64,000 bases of DNA from Micromonospora avicenniae (GCF_900156065.1 NZ_FTNF01000001.1:310001-374000), one strand, 5' to 3'; shown: positions 7,598 through 17,293, counted from the stretch's first letter. Translations and numbers: made by a program. Notes: generated from the letters alone by a model not told the origin.

Positions 7598-9835
7598 TCA
7601 GCCGGCGACCGCCAGGGCGAGCGGCAGCACGTCGGGGGCACCCGCGCGACGCAGAGCGCGCGCCAGCAGCGTCATGGTCCAGCCCGAGTCGATCAGGTCG
7701 TCGACGAGGAGCACCGGGCCGTCCAGGCCGGCCAGCGCGGCGGCCAGGTCGTCGGGCACGGTGAAGGCGTCATGCAGCGCGCGTACCCGCTGGGCGCTGT
7801 TGCCCCGGGCCGCGCCGGACGGCGACGCGGGCGGTGGCAGCTGGCCGAGCAGCGGTAGCCGGCCCACCGTGGCGATCCGCTCGGCGAGCGAGCCCACCAG
7901 CCGGGCCCGGCTGCGTGAACCCGCCGCGACCACGGCGACCGGCCGGCGCGGCCAGGGGTCGTCGCCGCGCGCCCACGCCTTCAACACCTCGACCACGGCG
8001 GCGGTCACGTCGTCCGGCACCGGGCCGTCAGCCGCCTCCGGGCCGACCAGCTCGCGCAGCCGGCCGCCCCAGCCGAGGTCGGATAGGCGGCCCACGGCCC
8101 GACCCGCCAACGCCTGCTCCGCGGGCGCGATCCGCCCCTTGAGCGGTACGCCGACCGCGTCCATCCCGGTGGGCCAGAGCTTCTTCGGCGGGACCTCCAC
8201 CCCGGGCCGACCGAGGAACGTCTCGGCGGCGCTCAGCGCGGCCGGCGAGACCTCGGTGCCGAACAGCGGCTCGGCGCACCGGTCACACCGGCCGCAGTCG
8301 GTAGCCCCGGCGTCGTCGAGGCACTCCCGCAGGTACCGCATCCGGCAGCCGGGCGTGGCCGCGTACTCCCGCATGGCCTGCTGCTCGGCGGTGCGGGCGG
8401 CGGCGACGCGCCGCAACCGGGCCTCGTCGTAGACCCAGGGCTCGCCGGTGGCGAGCCAACCGCCGCGGACCCGGCGGACCGCGCCGTCCACGTCGAGCAC
8501 CTTGAGCATCAGCTCCAGCCGTGCGCGGCGCAGGTCGACCAGTGGCTCCAGGGCCTGGGTGGAGAGCGGCCGGTCGGTGTGCAGGGCGGCCAGCACGGCC
8601 CGCACCTGCTCCTCGGCGGGAAAGGCGAGCGAGGCGAAGTAGCGCCAGATGGCCGCATCCTCGGCGCCCGGCAGCAGCAGCACCTCGGCGTGCTCCACCG
8701 CCCGGCCGGCCCGGCCGACCTGCTGGTAGTACGCGATCGGAGAGGGCGGCGCGCCGAGGTGCACCACGAAGCCGAGGTCGGGCTTGTCGAAGCCCATGCC
8801 CAGCGCGCTCGTGGCGATCAACGCCTTGATCTTGTTGTCGAGCAGGTCCTGCTCGGCGGCCCGGCGGTCCGCGTCGTCGGACTGCCCGGTGTACGCGGCG
8901 ACCGGATAGCCCCGGGAGCGGAGGAACTCGGCGGCCTCCCCCGCCGCCGCCACGGTCAGCGTGTAGACGATGCCCGAGCCGGGCAGCCGGTCGAGGTGGT
9001 CGGCGAGCCAGGCGAGCCGGTGCGCCGGGCTGGGCAGGTCGAGCACGCCCAGGCGCAGCGACTCCCGGTCCAGGGAACCGCGCAGCACGAGGACGTCGGC
9101 CCGCTGCCCCGCCGACCCGCCCGCGGAGCCGCTCCCCGACTCGACGGTCAGCTCGGTGCCGAGCTGCTCGGCGACGTCCGCCGTCACCCGGGCGTTGGCG
9201 GTCGCGGTGGTCGCCAGCACCGGCGTGCCCGTCGGGAGGTTGCCGAGGAAGGTGCGCAACCGGCGGTAGTCCGGCCGGAAGTCGTGCCCCCAGTCCGAGA
9301 CGCAGTGCGCCTCGTCCACCACCAGCAGTCCCGTGGTGGCGGCCAGCTTCGGCAGCACGCCGTCCCGGAAGTCCGGATTGTTCAGCCGCTCGGGGCTGAT
9401 CAGCAACACGTCCACCGTGCCCGCGTGGATCTCGGTGGTGATCTCGTCCCACTCGTCGAGGTTGGCGGAGTTGATGGTGCGGGCGCGGATTCCGGCCCGC
9501 GCCGCGGACTCCACCTGGTTACGCATGAGCGCCAGCAGGGGCGACACGATCACCGTCGGCCCCACGGTGTCGCCCGGGGTGCCACCCCCGGCCGGCGCGC
9601 CGCTCGGGGTGGCGCCCGCGGCCGCCCGGTCACGCTCGCGCAGCAGCGCGGTGGCGACGAAGTAGACCGCCGACTTGCCCCAACCGGTGCGCTGGACGCA
9701 GAGCACCCGCCGCCGGTCGACCACCAGCGCCTCGATGGCCCGCCACTGGTCCTCGCGGAGCCGGGCGTGCTCGCCGGCCAACCGCCGCAGCACCGCCTCG
9801 GCCCGCTCCCGTACCGCCGCCCGATCCTGGCTCAT
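7598..9835 (-). CDS. RecQ-family DNA helicase with C-terminal phosphoribosyltransferase domain
   Basis: 745 residues. The N-terminal two thirds are a RecQ-like superfamily 2 helicase: Walker A variant RTGWGKS (residues 49-55), DEAH box VVDEAHCVSDWGHDFRPDY, the ALGMGFDKPDLGFVVH and QQVGRAGR motifs, then a Cys cluster (CRMRYLRECLDDAG and CGRCDRC) that is the RecQ zinc site. The last 130 residues resemble a type I phosphoribosyltransferase, with the PRPP loop GPVLLVDDLIDSGWT. This fusion occurs in other actinobacteria; what the PRTase part does is not established. No HRDC domain is visible. Confidence 0.9.
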   Translation of the reverse strand: MSQDRAAVRERAEAVLRRLAGEHARLREDQWRAIEALVVDRRRVLCVQRTGWGKSAVYFVATALLRERDRAAAGATPSGAPAGGGTPGDTVGPTVIVSPLLALMRNQVESAARAGIRARTINSANLDEWDEITTEIHAGTVDVLLISPERLNNPDFRDGVLPKLAATTGLLVVDEAHCVSDWGHDFRPDYRRLRTFLGNLPTGTPVLATTATANARVTADVAEQLGTELTVESGSGSAGGSAGQRADVLVLRGSLDRESLRLGVLDLPSPAHRLAWLADHLDRLPGSGIVYTLTVAAAGEAAEFLRSRGYPVAAYTGQSDDADRRAAEQDLLDNKIKALIATSALGMGFDKPDLGFVVHLGAPPSPIAYYQQVGRAGRAVEHAEVLLLPGAEDAAIWRYFASLAFPAEEQVRAVLAALHTDRPLSTQALEPLVDLRRARLELMLKVLDVDGAVRRVRGGWLATGEPWVYDEARLRRVAAARTAEQQAMREYAATPGCRMRYLRECLDDAGATDCGRCDRCAEPLFGTEVSPAALSAAETFLGRPGVEVPPKKLWPTGMDAVGVPLKGRIAPAEQALAGRAVGRLSDLGWGGRLRELVGPEAADGPVPDDVTAAVVEVLKAWARGDDPWPRRPVAVVAAGSRSRARLVGSLAERIATVGRLPLLGQLPPPASPSGAARGNSAQRVRALHDAFTVPDDLAAALAGLDGPVLLVDDLIDSGWTMTLLARALRRAGAPDVLPLALAVAG

Positions 9836-9936
9836 CCGGCATTTCTACCAGCCACGGCGGACGCCTCCCCATCTCGCGCCGGCGCTCAGGACCCAGGGTG
9901 CGCCATCGCCGGGCGATGTCGGAGTCGATGTCGGGG

Positions 9937-11835
9937 TCAGCGGGCCGGCGCAGGAGGCAGGAAGAGCAGCAGGTCGCGGAGGGGTTCTGTGAGGTTCGGC
10001 GGCAGCATGCAGCGAACGGCCAGGTCCTCCAGCGAGGCGTACGGGCCACGCAGCCAGCGGTCGACCGCGATGTGCCGGCACTGGTCGGCGGTGAGGCCGG
10101 GCAGGGCGGCCAGCACCTGCTCCGGTACCGCGTTGACGTCGATCAGCCCACCGTCGTCGAACGTGCGGGGCAGGTCGGGCCGGCCGATGCGCAGCTCGTC
10201 CCGGGCCGGCGGGTAGTGGTGCAGCAGGTGGCGGGCGTGCTCTCGGCGAATCCGCCGTTCGTCCGGAACGGGGGCGGCCGCTCCCCCGGCCCGCGCGGTG
10301 AGCGCCGACCAGATCCTCCCGTTGAGCAGGATCGTGTGCACGATGCCGAGCACCCAGCCACCCAGCCAGGCCACGATCAGGAAACCCTCGGCGTCGCTCA
10401 CGTCGTCCGGGTCCCCGCTGCCCAGCACCAGGACGAACGTGACGGCGAACAACAGGTAGGCGGGGGCCGCGAGCCCGTTGCGCCAGCTCCTGCGCCAGGC
10501 GGCGTAGACCAGCACGACCACCCAGGTGAGGAGCCCGAAGGAGAGCATCGCGGTCAGCGCGCCGATGATCGTGGCGCCGACGCTGATCCAGCGCGGCACC
10601 GACTGCGGCCGGCCGGGCCGGGCTGGACGCGTCCCCGCCGGGAACGGAACCGGCGGCGGGTAGCCGGCCCCGCCCGTGTGCGGGCTCGGCGGCGGCCCGG
10701 CCGTGAGCCCGGCCACCGGTGGCGGCAGGGGTACGGCGGCCGGCCAGGTCGCGCCCGGCGGGGTCGAGGCGTACCCGACTGGTGGTGGAGCCGGCGCGCC
10801 GATCGCCGACTCGGCCGGTCCGGTCGGCGGCAGTCGAGTCGGCACTGCCGTAGCGGCGGCCGGCGGGACCGGTGCCGCCGCAGCGGGCACGGGGACCGCC
10901 GGACCGGCGGCCACTGGAACCGGATCCGGCGCGACGGAGGCCGGCGGCGAGGCAGCCGCCGGGGCGGGCGCCGCAGGGCCGGAAGCCGGCGGAACCGAGG
11001 CGTCGGCTGCGGGACCCCCGTCGGGGGCCGCGATGGTCGCGGAGGATTCGGCGGAGGCCGGCGACATCAGCGCCGGGTCGGCGCGGAGCATCCGCCGGTG
11101 CAGGTCCTGGAGCTCCTCGCCCGGCTCGATGCCGAACTCCTCCCGGAGCAGGCCACCGTACTCCCGGTAGGCGGCCAGCGCCTCGGCCTGCCGGCCGCTG
11201 CGGTGCAACGCCAGCATGAGCTGGTACCGCAGGCCTTCGCGGAGCGGGAACTCGGCCACCATCTCCACCAGCTCGCCGACCAGCTCACGGTGCCGGCCCT
11301 GCTCCAGCTCCAGTTCGGCCCGGGTCTCCAGTGCGGCCGCCCGCAGCTCCACGAGCCGATGCCGCGCGGAGTCGACGAACGACCCCGGCAGGCCGGCGAG
11401 CGGTTCGCCGCGCCACAGGTCCAGCGCCGAACGCAGCGCGGCGACCGCGTCGGCGACCTGCCCCTCGGAACGCAGTCGCCGGGCGCGTCGGACCGTACGT
11501 TCGAACCGGACCGCGTCCACCGACTCCGGGGGCACCCGCAGCACGTAGCCGGCGTCGGTCAGGGTCAGCACCTGACCGGGGGATCGCGGGGAGCGTTCCG
11601 GCTCCAGCACCCGGCGCAGCCCGGCGACGTACTTCTGGACGACGTTGGACCCGTTCGCGGGCGGGTCGTCAGGCCACACCGCGTCGACGATCTGCGCGGT
11701 CGGCACCGGACGGCCGGGGGTGAGCAGCAGGACCGCCAGCACCGCACGCTGCTTGCCCGGACCGAGATCGAGTTCCCGCTCGTCGTACCAGGCTCGCTGG
11801 GGACCGAGAATCTCGAAACGCACCGTTCCTGACAT
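9937..11835 (-). CDS. SARP/BTAD regulator with membrane segments and HhH tail
   Basis: 632 residues. Residues 1-100 form the OmpR-like winged helix of SARP proteins (FEILGPQRAWYD...ALQIVDAVWP-type region). Residues about 105-250 are the BTAD helical domain (LRYQLMLALHRSGRQAEALAAYREY). A long Pro/Ala linker (about 255-400) leads to three hydrophobic helices (about 425-520), and the last 70 residues carry a helix-hairpin-helix-like motif (LIDVNAVPEQVLAALPGL). Ordinary SARP activators are soluble, so this one is probably membrane-tethered. It is divergent from the lipoprotein gene at 12001. Confidence 0.85.
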   Translation of the reverse strand: MSGTVRFEILGPQRAWYDERELDLGPGKQRAVLAVLLLTPGRPVPTAQIVDAVWPDDPPANGSNVVQKYVAGLRRVLEPERSPRSPGQVLTLTDAGYVLRVPPESVDAVRFERTVRRARRLRSEGQVADAVAALRSALDLWRGEPLAGLPGSFVDSARHRLVELRAAALETRAELELEQGRHRELVGELVEMVAEFPLREGLRYQLMLALHRSGRQAEALAAYREYGGLLREEFGIEPGEELQDLHRRMLRADPALMSPASAESSATIAAPDGGPAADASVPPASGPAAPAPAAASPPASVAPDPVPVAAGPAVPVPAAAAPVPPAAATAVPTRLPPTGPAESAIGAPAPPPVGYASTPPGATWPAAVPLPPPVAGLTAGPPPSPHTGGAGYPPPVPFPAGTRPARPGRPQSVPRWISVGATIIGALTAMLSFGLLTWVVVLVYAAWRRSWRNGLAAPAYLLFAVTFVLVLGSGDPDDVSDAEGFLIVAWLGGWVLGIVHTILLNGRIWSALTARAGGAAAPVPDERRIRREHARHLLHHYPPARDELRIGRPDLPRTFDDGGLIDVNAVPEQVLAALPGLTADQCRHIAVDRWLRGPYASLEDLAVRCMLPPNLTEPLRDLLLFLPPAPAR

Positions 11836-12000
11836 GCGAATCTTCCGCTCCTGACACCCCCGCCTGTCGCCGGCGGCAGACGCACGGCAGTCGGACTGCA
11901 GCCATGGCAGTCGGTCCGCAGCATAGCGGCAGCCGCTCGGCAGTGGCGGCCCCCAGCATCGTCATCGGCAACCGCCGGAACTGCGAGAAAGAGAACCGCG

Positions 12001-12825
12001 ATGACACAGCGCACCCGTACCGCCGGACTCCTCCGTCGGGCCGTCGTCACGAGCGCGGCCTTGGCCGTGGCGGCCCTCGCCGCCGGATGCGGCTCGGGCA
12101 CGGGGAGCGACGGGGCGGCCGAGCCGGCGCAGCCCAGCGCCGCCCCCACACCGAAGGAGGCGCTGCTCGCCGCCGTGCCGGACGGTACGGAAGGGACAAT
12201 CCGCTTCTCCGGCCGGGATTCGTCCAGCACCATGTCCGGTGTGGTCGACCCGACCGCGAAGGGCACCGAGCTGACCACCGCGATCAAGGACGCCGACCTG
12301 GGCTTCACCACGACGCTCTCGTTCCGGGTCGTCGGCGACCAGGCTTGGATGAAGGTGAAGTTCAGCAACACGAAGGGCCTGACCGGTTTCCCGAAGCTGC
12401 CGGACCGGTGGCTCAAGCTGGACCGCAGCCGGATCGCCGACGCCGAGAACGCGCCGGCCTACGAGGGCGCGGACGTGGGCAACGCCGGCCCGCTGATCGA
12501 GGCGGCCACGACGGTCGAGGAGCAGGGTGCCGGTAAGTACGCCGGCACGATCGACCTCACCTCCGGCGAGGCGGCGAAGGTGCTCGACGCCGAGGAGATG
12601 AGCGCGCTCGGCGAGAAGGCCGCGGCGGTGCCGTTCACCGCCGAGGTCGGCCCGGACGGCAACCTCGCCTCGCTCGCTCTCCAGGTGCCGGCCGCCGGCG
12701 GGCGGAAGGCGTACGAGTACCTCGTGCAGTACCGCGACTACGGGACCGCGCCGAAGGTCACGGCGCCGGCGGGCAGCGGAGCGCAGGACGCGCCGGCGGC
12801 CGCGTACGAGCTGCTGAACGGCTGA
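12001..12825 (+). CDS. Secreted lipoprotein, LppX/LprG-like
   Basis: A 274-residue exported protein. The signal peptide ends in a lipobox ALAAGC (Cys at about residue 30), followed by a Gly/Ser/Ala-rich spacer. The body is beta-rich with FTTTLSFRVVGDQAWMKV and a YAGTIDLTSG segment, similar to the LppX/LprAFG-type lipid-binding lipoproteins of actinobacteria. ATG 12001 follows GAGAAAGAGA. It diverges from the membrane SARP regulator and could be its target or partner; this is only suggested by position. Confidence 0.75.
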   Translation: MTQRTRTAGLLRRAVVTSAALAVAALAAGCGSGTGSDGAAEPAQPSAAPTPKEALLAAVPDGTEGTIRFSGRDSSSTMSGVVDPTAKGTELTTAIKDADLGFTTTLSFRVVGDQAWMKVKFSNTKGLTGFPKLPDRWLKLDRSRIADAENAPAYEGADVGNAGPLIEAATTVEEQGAGKYAGTIDLTSGEAAKVLDAEEMSALGEKAAAVPFTAEVGPDGNLASLALQVPAAGGRKAYEYLVQYRDYGTAPKVTAPAGSGAQDAPAAAYELLNG

Positions 12826-12830
12826 CCGAT

Positions 12831-12890
12831 CACGACGCAGGGGAGGCGACGCGGCCACACGGGGGGCCGGGTCACCTCCCCTGCGTCGTG
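12831..12890. terminator. Bidirectional hairpin terminator
   Basis: Arms 12831-12850 and 12871-12890 pair at 19 of 20 positions around a 20-nt loop, exactly between the convergent lipoprotein and SDR genes. Confidence 0.8.
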
Positions 12891-12897
12891 TCCACGG

Positions 12898-13644
12898 TCA
12901 GCGACCCAGCACCGACCCGCCGTTGACCCCGAGCACCTGGCCGGTGATGTAGCCGGCCTCGGGGCTCGCGAGGTAACGGACCGCCTCGGCGATCTCGGCC
13001 GGCTCGCCCGCCCGCCCGACCAGGGTGGCGGCGACCCGCCGTGCGTGGCCTTCCGGCGTCATCGTGTCGCCGAAGAACTCGGTGTCCGCGACGTAACCGG
13101 GGCTGACCACGTTGGCCGTGATCTGCTCCGGGCCGAGCTGCGCCGCGAGGTCGTACGCCCAGCCGTGCAGCGCCGCCTTCGCCGCCGAGTACGGCCCGGC
13201 CCCGCCGCGCTGGGCGGCGATCGAGCTGACCAGGATGACGCGGCCACCCGGACGGCGCAGTGCGGGCCGCAGCGCCTCGGTGAGCAGTACGGCCGTGAGC
13301 ACGTTCGCGTCGAAGTTGGACCGCCAGAACACGGCGGCACCGGCGAGCGTCTCGGCCTGCCGGGCCAGGTAGCCGCCGGCGTTGTTGACGAGCACGTCGA
13401 CCGTACGACCGTCGAGGGACTCGACGACGCGGTCGACCTGGTCGGGGTCGGTGAGGTCGGCGGTCACCGGCCGGACCGCTCCGGGCCGGCCGCACTCGGC
13501 GTCCACCCGTGCGGCCGTGGCGTCGAGCACCTCCGCGCGCCGTCCGACGATCACCACGTCGTACCCGTCCAGCGCGAACGCACGAGCGGTCGCCGCCCCG
13601 ATCCCGGTCCCGCCCCCGCTGACCACAGCCAACCGCTCGCCCAT
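12898..13644 (-). CDS. SDR-family NAD(P)-dependent oxidoreductase
   Basis: A 248-residue short-chain dehydrogenase. The cofactor motif GGGTGIGAA is at residues 10-18, NNAGG follows near residue 83, the catalytic Ser lies in ILVSSIAAQ, and the YSAAK Tyr/Lys pair is present. RRAEVLD after beta-2 suggests NADPH preference. The C-terminus GQVLGVNGGSVLGR is standard for FabG-like members. ATG 13644 gives the canonical length; an open frame extends further upstream but crosses an intergenic repeat. The substrate is unknown. Confidence 0.88.
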   Translation of the reverse strand: MGERLAVVSGGGTGIGAATARAFALDGYDVVIVGRRAEVLDATAARVDAECGRPGAVRPVTADLTDPDQVDRVVESLDGRTVDVLVNNAGGYLARQAETLAGAAVFWRSNFDANVLTAVLLTEALRPALRRPGGRVILVSSIAAQRGGAGPYSAAKAALHGWAYDLAAQLGPEQITANVVSPGYVADTEFFGDTMTPEGHARRVAATLVGRAGEPAEIAEAVRYLASPEAGYITGQVLGVNGGSVLGR

Positions 13645-13671
13645 CACGCGCTCCCTCGCCGCCGACCCGTT

Positions 13672-13731
13672 GTCGATCATGAAGTTATCGTCCACCGGCA
13701 CGGCGCGCCATGGCAATGACTTCATGATCGA
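13672..13731. repeat. Palindromic intergenic repeat, family 2, copy 1
   Basis: GTCGATCATGAAGT (13672-13685) pairs with 13718-13731 over 14 bp, with partial pairing further in. It lies between the end of the liv operon and the SDR start, so it may also end liv transcription. A related palindrome is at 42869-42930. Confidence 0.7.
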
Positions 13732-13762
13732 CGGGGATCCCGGTGGGTAGCGGAGAGCGGGG

Positions 13763-14890
13763 TCAGGGGGTTCGGGAGAGCAGACGGAGGGACCGGCGGA
13801 GCAGGGTCAGGCGGGACGCCAGGCCGGCCAGGCCGCCGGGGAAGAAGTAGACGGCCAGGATGAAGATCGTGCCGAGCACGAAGAGCGGCTGGGAGAGCGG
13901 ACGGCTGAGCACCGCGGGCAACGAGTCCACCGCCTCGGAGGTGCCGAAGGCGGTGAGCCGGTGGTCCAGGTACATGTAGAGGACGCCGCCCAGCACCGGC
14001 CCCCAGCGGGTGCCCGGCCCACCGAGCACCACCATGACCAGCAGCGACAGGGTCAGCTCGGAGGATGTGATGTGCGGCGACGCGCCGCCGACGATCAGGC
14101 AGTAGACCACGCCCCCGGCCGCCGCGAGCCCGCCGGCCAGCGTGAACGCCACCAGCTTGTAGCGGTACGGATCGAGGCCGAGCACGCCGATGCGCCGCTC
14201 GTCGTCGCGCAGCCCGGCCAGTACCCGACCCGTCGGCGACCCGCTCACCCGATGCACCACGAACACCACCAGGGCCAGGTACGCCAGCGCCAACCAGTAG
14301 AGGTTCACCGTGTTGGTCACCCCGACCAGCGCCTCGGGCAGCCCGGACACGTCCAACGGCAGGCCCTCCTCGCCGCCGGTGAGCCCGCCGAAGTCCCGGG
14401 CCACCAGGATCGCCCCGACCTGCGCGAAGGCCAGCGTCACCATGGCGAACGCGATACCGGCCGTACGCAGTGCCACCGCGCCGAGCAGCGCGGCGAGGAT
14501 GGTCCCACCGGTGATGGTGAGCAGCGCGGCCTGCCAGAGCGGCAGCCCGGCCTTGGTGACCAGGATGTCGGTGCCGTAGACCCCGGCCGCGAAGTAGAGC
14601 GCGTGCCCGAAGGAGAGCATGCCGGTCCGGCCGAAGAGCAGGTCGTACCCGGCGGCCAGCCCGCCGAAGATCAGGCAGATGGCGAGCAGTTGCAGGGTGC
14701 CGGGCGAGTTTACCGGCCCTTCGAAGATGCCGGGCAGTTGCAGCGTCGAGTACGGCAGGATCGCCGCGACCAGCAGCGCGACCAGCGGCAGGTACGGACG
14801 TACCCGGTGCCACCGGCCCGGCCGCGGATCCAGTTCAGCGGGCACCGCCGCGGGGGGCGCGGGAACCTCGGGGCTCTTCACCTCGGTCAT
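13763..14890 (-). CDS. livM: Branched-chain amino-acid type ABC permease LivM
   Basis: A 375-residue integral membrane permease with about ten hydrophobic helices. The family hallmark GYDLLFGRTGMLSFGHALYF-type loop (residues about 85-105) and the cytoplasmic coupling loop GRVLAGLRDDERRIGVLGLD are clear. Its ATG overlaps the livH stop by four bases (ATGA). It is the last gene of the livK-G-F-H-M operon and forms the transmembrane pore with LivH. Confidence 0.92.
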   Translation of the reverse strand: MTEVKSPEVPAPPAAVPAELDPRPGRWHRVRPYLPLVALLVAAILPYSTLQLPGIFEGPVNSPGTLQLLAICLIFGGLAAGYDLLFGRTGMLSFGHALYFAAGVYGTDILVTKAGLPLWQAALLTITGGTILAALLGAVALRTAGIAFAMVTLAFAQVGAILVARDFGGLTGGEEGLPLDVSGLPEALVGVTNTVNLYWLALAYLALVVFVVHRVSGSPTGRVLAGLRDDERRIGVLGLDPYRYKLVAFTLAGGLAAAGGVVYCLIVGGASPHITSSELTLSLLVMVVLGGPGTRWGPVLGGVLYMYLDHRLTAFGTSEAVDSLPAVLSRPLSQPLFVLGTIFILAVYFFPGGLAGLASRLTLLRRSLRLLSRTP

Positions 14891-15777
14891 GCCGTTGCCA
14901 CCTTTCCGGCGATGCCCTGCGGGCGCAGCAGCAGCACCGCGGCGAGCAGGCCGACCACGCAGATGTCGCCGAGGCCGGACGTGCCGTAGTAGTTGACGAA
15001 CTGTTGCAGCAGACCGACCGCGACCGCCGCGTACGCGGAGCCGAGCACCGAACCCATGCCGCCGATGACCACCACGATGAACGCGAAGATCAGCAGTGAG
15101 CTGCCCTGCCCGGGCGAGACGGTGCCGAAGTAGACCCCGCCGAGCGCGCCGGCCAGTGCCGCCGCCGCCCCGCCGATGGCGAAGACCAGGGTGAACGCCT
15201 TGCGCACGTCGATGCCGAGAGCGGTGACCATCTCCCGGTTCTCCACCCCGGCCCGGATCACGAGGCCGTAGCGGGTCCACTGGAGGAAGGCGAGCAGCGC
15301 GCCGAGCACCAGCGCCGCGGCGATGATCAGCAGCAGGCCGCCGTTGGGCACCTGGGCGCCGAGGATCCCGGTCACCCCGCGCGTCCACTCGGGACGCGGG
15401 AACGGGCGGGCGTCGGCGCCCCAGGTGGCCTGGAGCAGCGCCACGCCGGCCAGCGAGAGGCCGACGGTGACGAGGACCTGCTCGATGGTGCGCGAGTAGA
15501 GCGGGCGGATCAGCACCAACTCGACGAGGATCGCCACCAGCGTGCCGGCGGCCACCCCGAAGGCGACCGCGAGCACGAAGCCGAACCCGTCCGGCCCGGC
15601 GCCGGGCAGGTTACCCGCCGCCCACCAGGTCGCGTACGCGCCGACGCCGAGGAAGAGCCCGTGCGCGAAGTTGAGCACGTCGGCGAGGCCGAAGACCAGG
15701 GAGAGCCCGGAGGCGACCAGGAAGTACAGCGCCGCCAGGCCGAGGCCGGTCAGCGCCAGCAGGATCACGGTGCTCAT
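14887..15777 (-). CDS. livH: Branched-chain amino-acid type ABC permease LivH
   Basis: 296 residues, about eight membrane helices. The family signature ASGLSLVFGLADVLNFAHG is at residues 22-40, and the EAA-like loop VIRAGVENREMVTALGIDVRK is near residue 175. The ATG shares one base with the livF stop (TGATG), indicating translational coupling. It is the partner of LivM. Confidence 0.92.
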   Translation of the reverse strand: MSTVILLALTGLGLAALYFLVASGLSLVFGLADVLNFAHGLFLGVGAYATWWAAGNLPGAGPDGFGFVLAVAFGVAAGTLVAILVELVLIRPLYSRTIEQVLVTVGLSLAGVALLQATWGADARPFPRPEWTRGVTGILGAQVPNGGLLLIIAAALVLGALLAFLQWTRYGLVIRAGVENREMVTALGIDVRKAFTLVFAIGGAAAALAGALGGVYFGTVSPGQGSSLLIFAFIVVVIGGMGSVLGSAYAAVAVGLLQQFVNYYGTSGLGDICVVGLLAAVLLLRPQGIAGKVATA

Positions 15778-16544
15778 CAGTGCCCGTCCTTTCCCGGCGC
15801 GACGGCCTGCTCCGGTCCGCGGTGCGACTCGCCGGTGCCCACCCCCAGCAGCGACCTGGTCAGCGCCGTCTCCAGCAGCAGCTCGTGCGCGTCGCCGGTC
15901 CAGGCGACCTGGCCGGCGGCGAGCACCACGGCGTCCTTCGCGAGCCGCCGGACCACTGCGAGGTTCTGCTCGACGAGCAGCACGGGCACCGACTCGGCGA
16001 CCCGTTCCAGCACCTCGGTCACCTCGGTGACCACCTTCGGCGCCAGCCCCTTGGTCGGCTCGTCGACCAGCAGCAGGCGGTTGTCGTTGAGCAGCACCCG
16101 ACCGATCGCGAGCATCTGCTGCTGCCCGCCGGAGAGCGAACCGGCCCGCTGCCGCGCGCGCCGTTCCAACTCGGGGAAGAGCGCGAAGACCTGGTCGTAC
16201 GCCGGGGTGATGCCCCGCCGTTCGGCCAGCCGCAGGTTCTCCGCCACGGTCAGTCCGGCGAACACGCAGCGGTCCTCCGGCACGTAGCCGAGCCCGCCAC
16301 GGACCAGCCGGTAGGTGGGGCGGGCGAGCAGGCTCTGCGCCCCCATCCGGATCGTGCCGCGCACCTCACCGTTGCGCGGGGTCAACCCGACGACCGCGCG
16401 CAGCGTGGTGGTCTTGCCGACGCCGTTGCGGCCGAGCAGCACTGTCACGCCGGTCGGGGCGACCGTGAAGGACACCCCCTGGAGGATGTGCAGCCCGGCG
16501 ATCCGGACCGACAGGCCGTCCACCGTGAGGACCGGCTCGGTCAT
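15777..16544 (-). CDS. livF: Liv-type ABC ATPase LivF
   Basis: 255 residues. Walker A GRNGVGKTT, signature SLSGGQQQM, Walker B LLLVDEPTKGLAP and a following VLLVEQN switch region make this the short LivF-type ATPase. ATG 16544 is used here; a GTG at 16553 overlapping the livG stop (GTGA) is an alternative three codons longer. It hydrolyses ATP together with LivG to drive import. Confidence 0.92.
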   Translation of the reverse strand: MTEPVLTVDGLSVRIAGLHILQGVSFTVAPTGVTVLLGRNGVGKTTTLRAVVGLTPRNGEVRGTIRMGAQSLLARPTYRLVRGGLGYVPEDRCVFAGLTVAENLRLAERRGITPAYDQVFALFPELERRARQRAGSLSGGQQQMLAIGRVLLNDNRLLLVDEPTKGLAPKVVTEVTEVLERVAESVPVLLVEQNLAVVRRLAKDAVVLAAGQVAWTGDAHELLLETALTRSLLGVGTGESHRGPEQAVAPGKDGH

Positions 16545-16549
16545 GGCGG

Positions 16550-17293
16550 TCACAGCGACTCCCCCAGGTACGCCTCCTGGACGGTGGCGTTGGCCATCAC
16601 CGTCTCCGGGGTGTCGCAGGCGAGCAGAGCCCCGTGATGCATGACGGCGATCCGGTCCGCCAGCTCCAGGATCACGTCCATGTGGTGCTCCACCATGAGC
16701 ACGGACCGGCCGCTCGCCCCGGTGAGCGACCGGATCACCGCGACCAGTTCCGGTACGTCCTCGGCGCTGACCCCGGCCATCGGCTCGTCGAGCAGCATCA
16801 CCCGGGGTTCGCCGGCGAGCAGCAGCGCGATCTCCAGCTTGCGCTTCTCTCCGTGCGCCAGGGTGCCGGCGAGCGCCGTACCCCGGTGGGCCAGGCCGAC
16901 CCGATCGAGCGCCGCATCGGCGGCCGCGGCCACCTCCCGGTCGGCCGCCGCCCGCCGCCACAACCTCATCGAGCCACCGCGGTGCGCCTGCACGGCGAGC
17001 CGGACGTTCTCCCGCACGCTGAGCGAGCCGAAGACCGACGACGCCTGGAAGGTACGCCCGAGTCCGAGCCGGGCACGGCGGTGCGGCGGAAGATCGGTGA
17101 TGTCCTTCCCGTCCAGGAGGACCCGACCGTCCGTGGCCCGGCGCAGGCCGGTGATCAGGTTGAACAGCGAGGTCTTGCCGGCGCCGTTCGGCCCGATGAC
17201 GCCGAGGAACTCCCCGGGCGCCAGGTCGAGGTAGACGCCGTCGACGATGGCGACCTCGCCGATCCGCCAGGTCAGACCGCGGGTGGCGAGCAT
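16550..17293 (-). CDS. livG: Liv-type ABC ATPase LivG
   Basis: 247 residues. Walker [17 protein letters not shown] in the Q-loop region, signature [12 protein letters not shown] (the degenerate LivG form of the ABC signature), and Walker [13 protein letters not shown]. It starts four bases after the livK stop. It pairs with LivF below the LivH/LivM pore. Confidence 0.92.
   Translation of the reverse strand: MLATRGLTWRIGEVAIVDGVYLDLAPGEFLGVIGPNGAGKTSLFNLITGLRRATDGRVLLDGKDITDLPPHRRARLGLGRTFQASSVFGSLSVRENVRLAVQAHRGGSMRLWRRAAADREVAAAADAALDRVGLAHRGTALAGTLAHGEKRKLEIALLLAGEPRVMLLDEPMAGVSAEDVPELVAVIRSLTGASGRSVLMVEHHMDVILELADRIAVMHHGALLACDTPETVMANATVQEAYLGESL

Noticed and set aside
13672..13731. Attachment site or transposon end at the liv operon
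   Set aside because: A palindrome alone, without integrase, transposase or flanking direct repeats, does not support an integration event.
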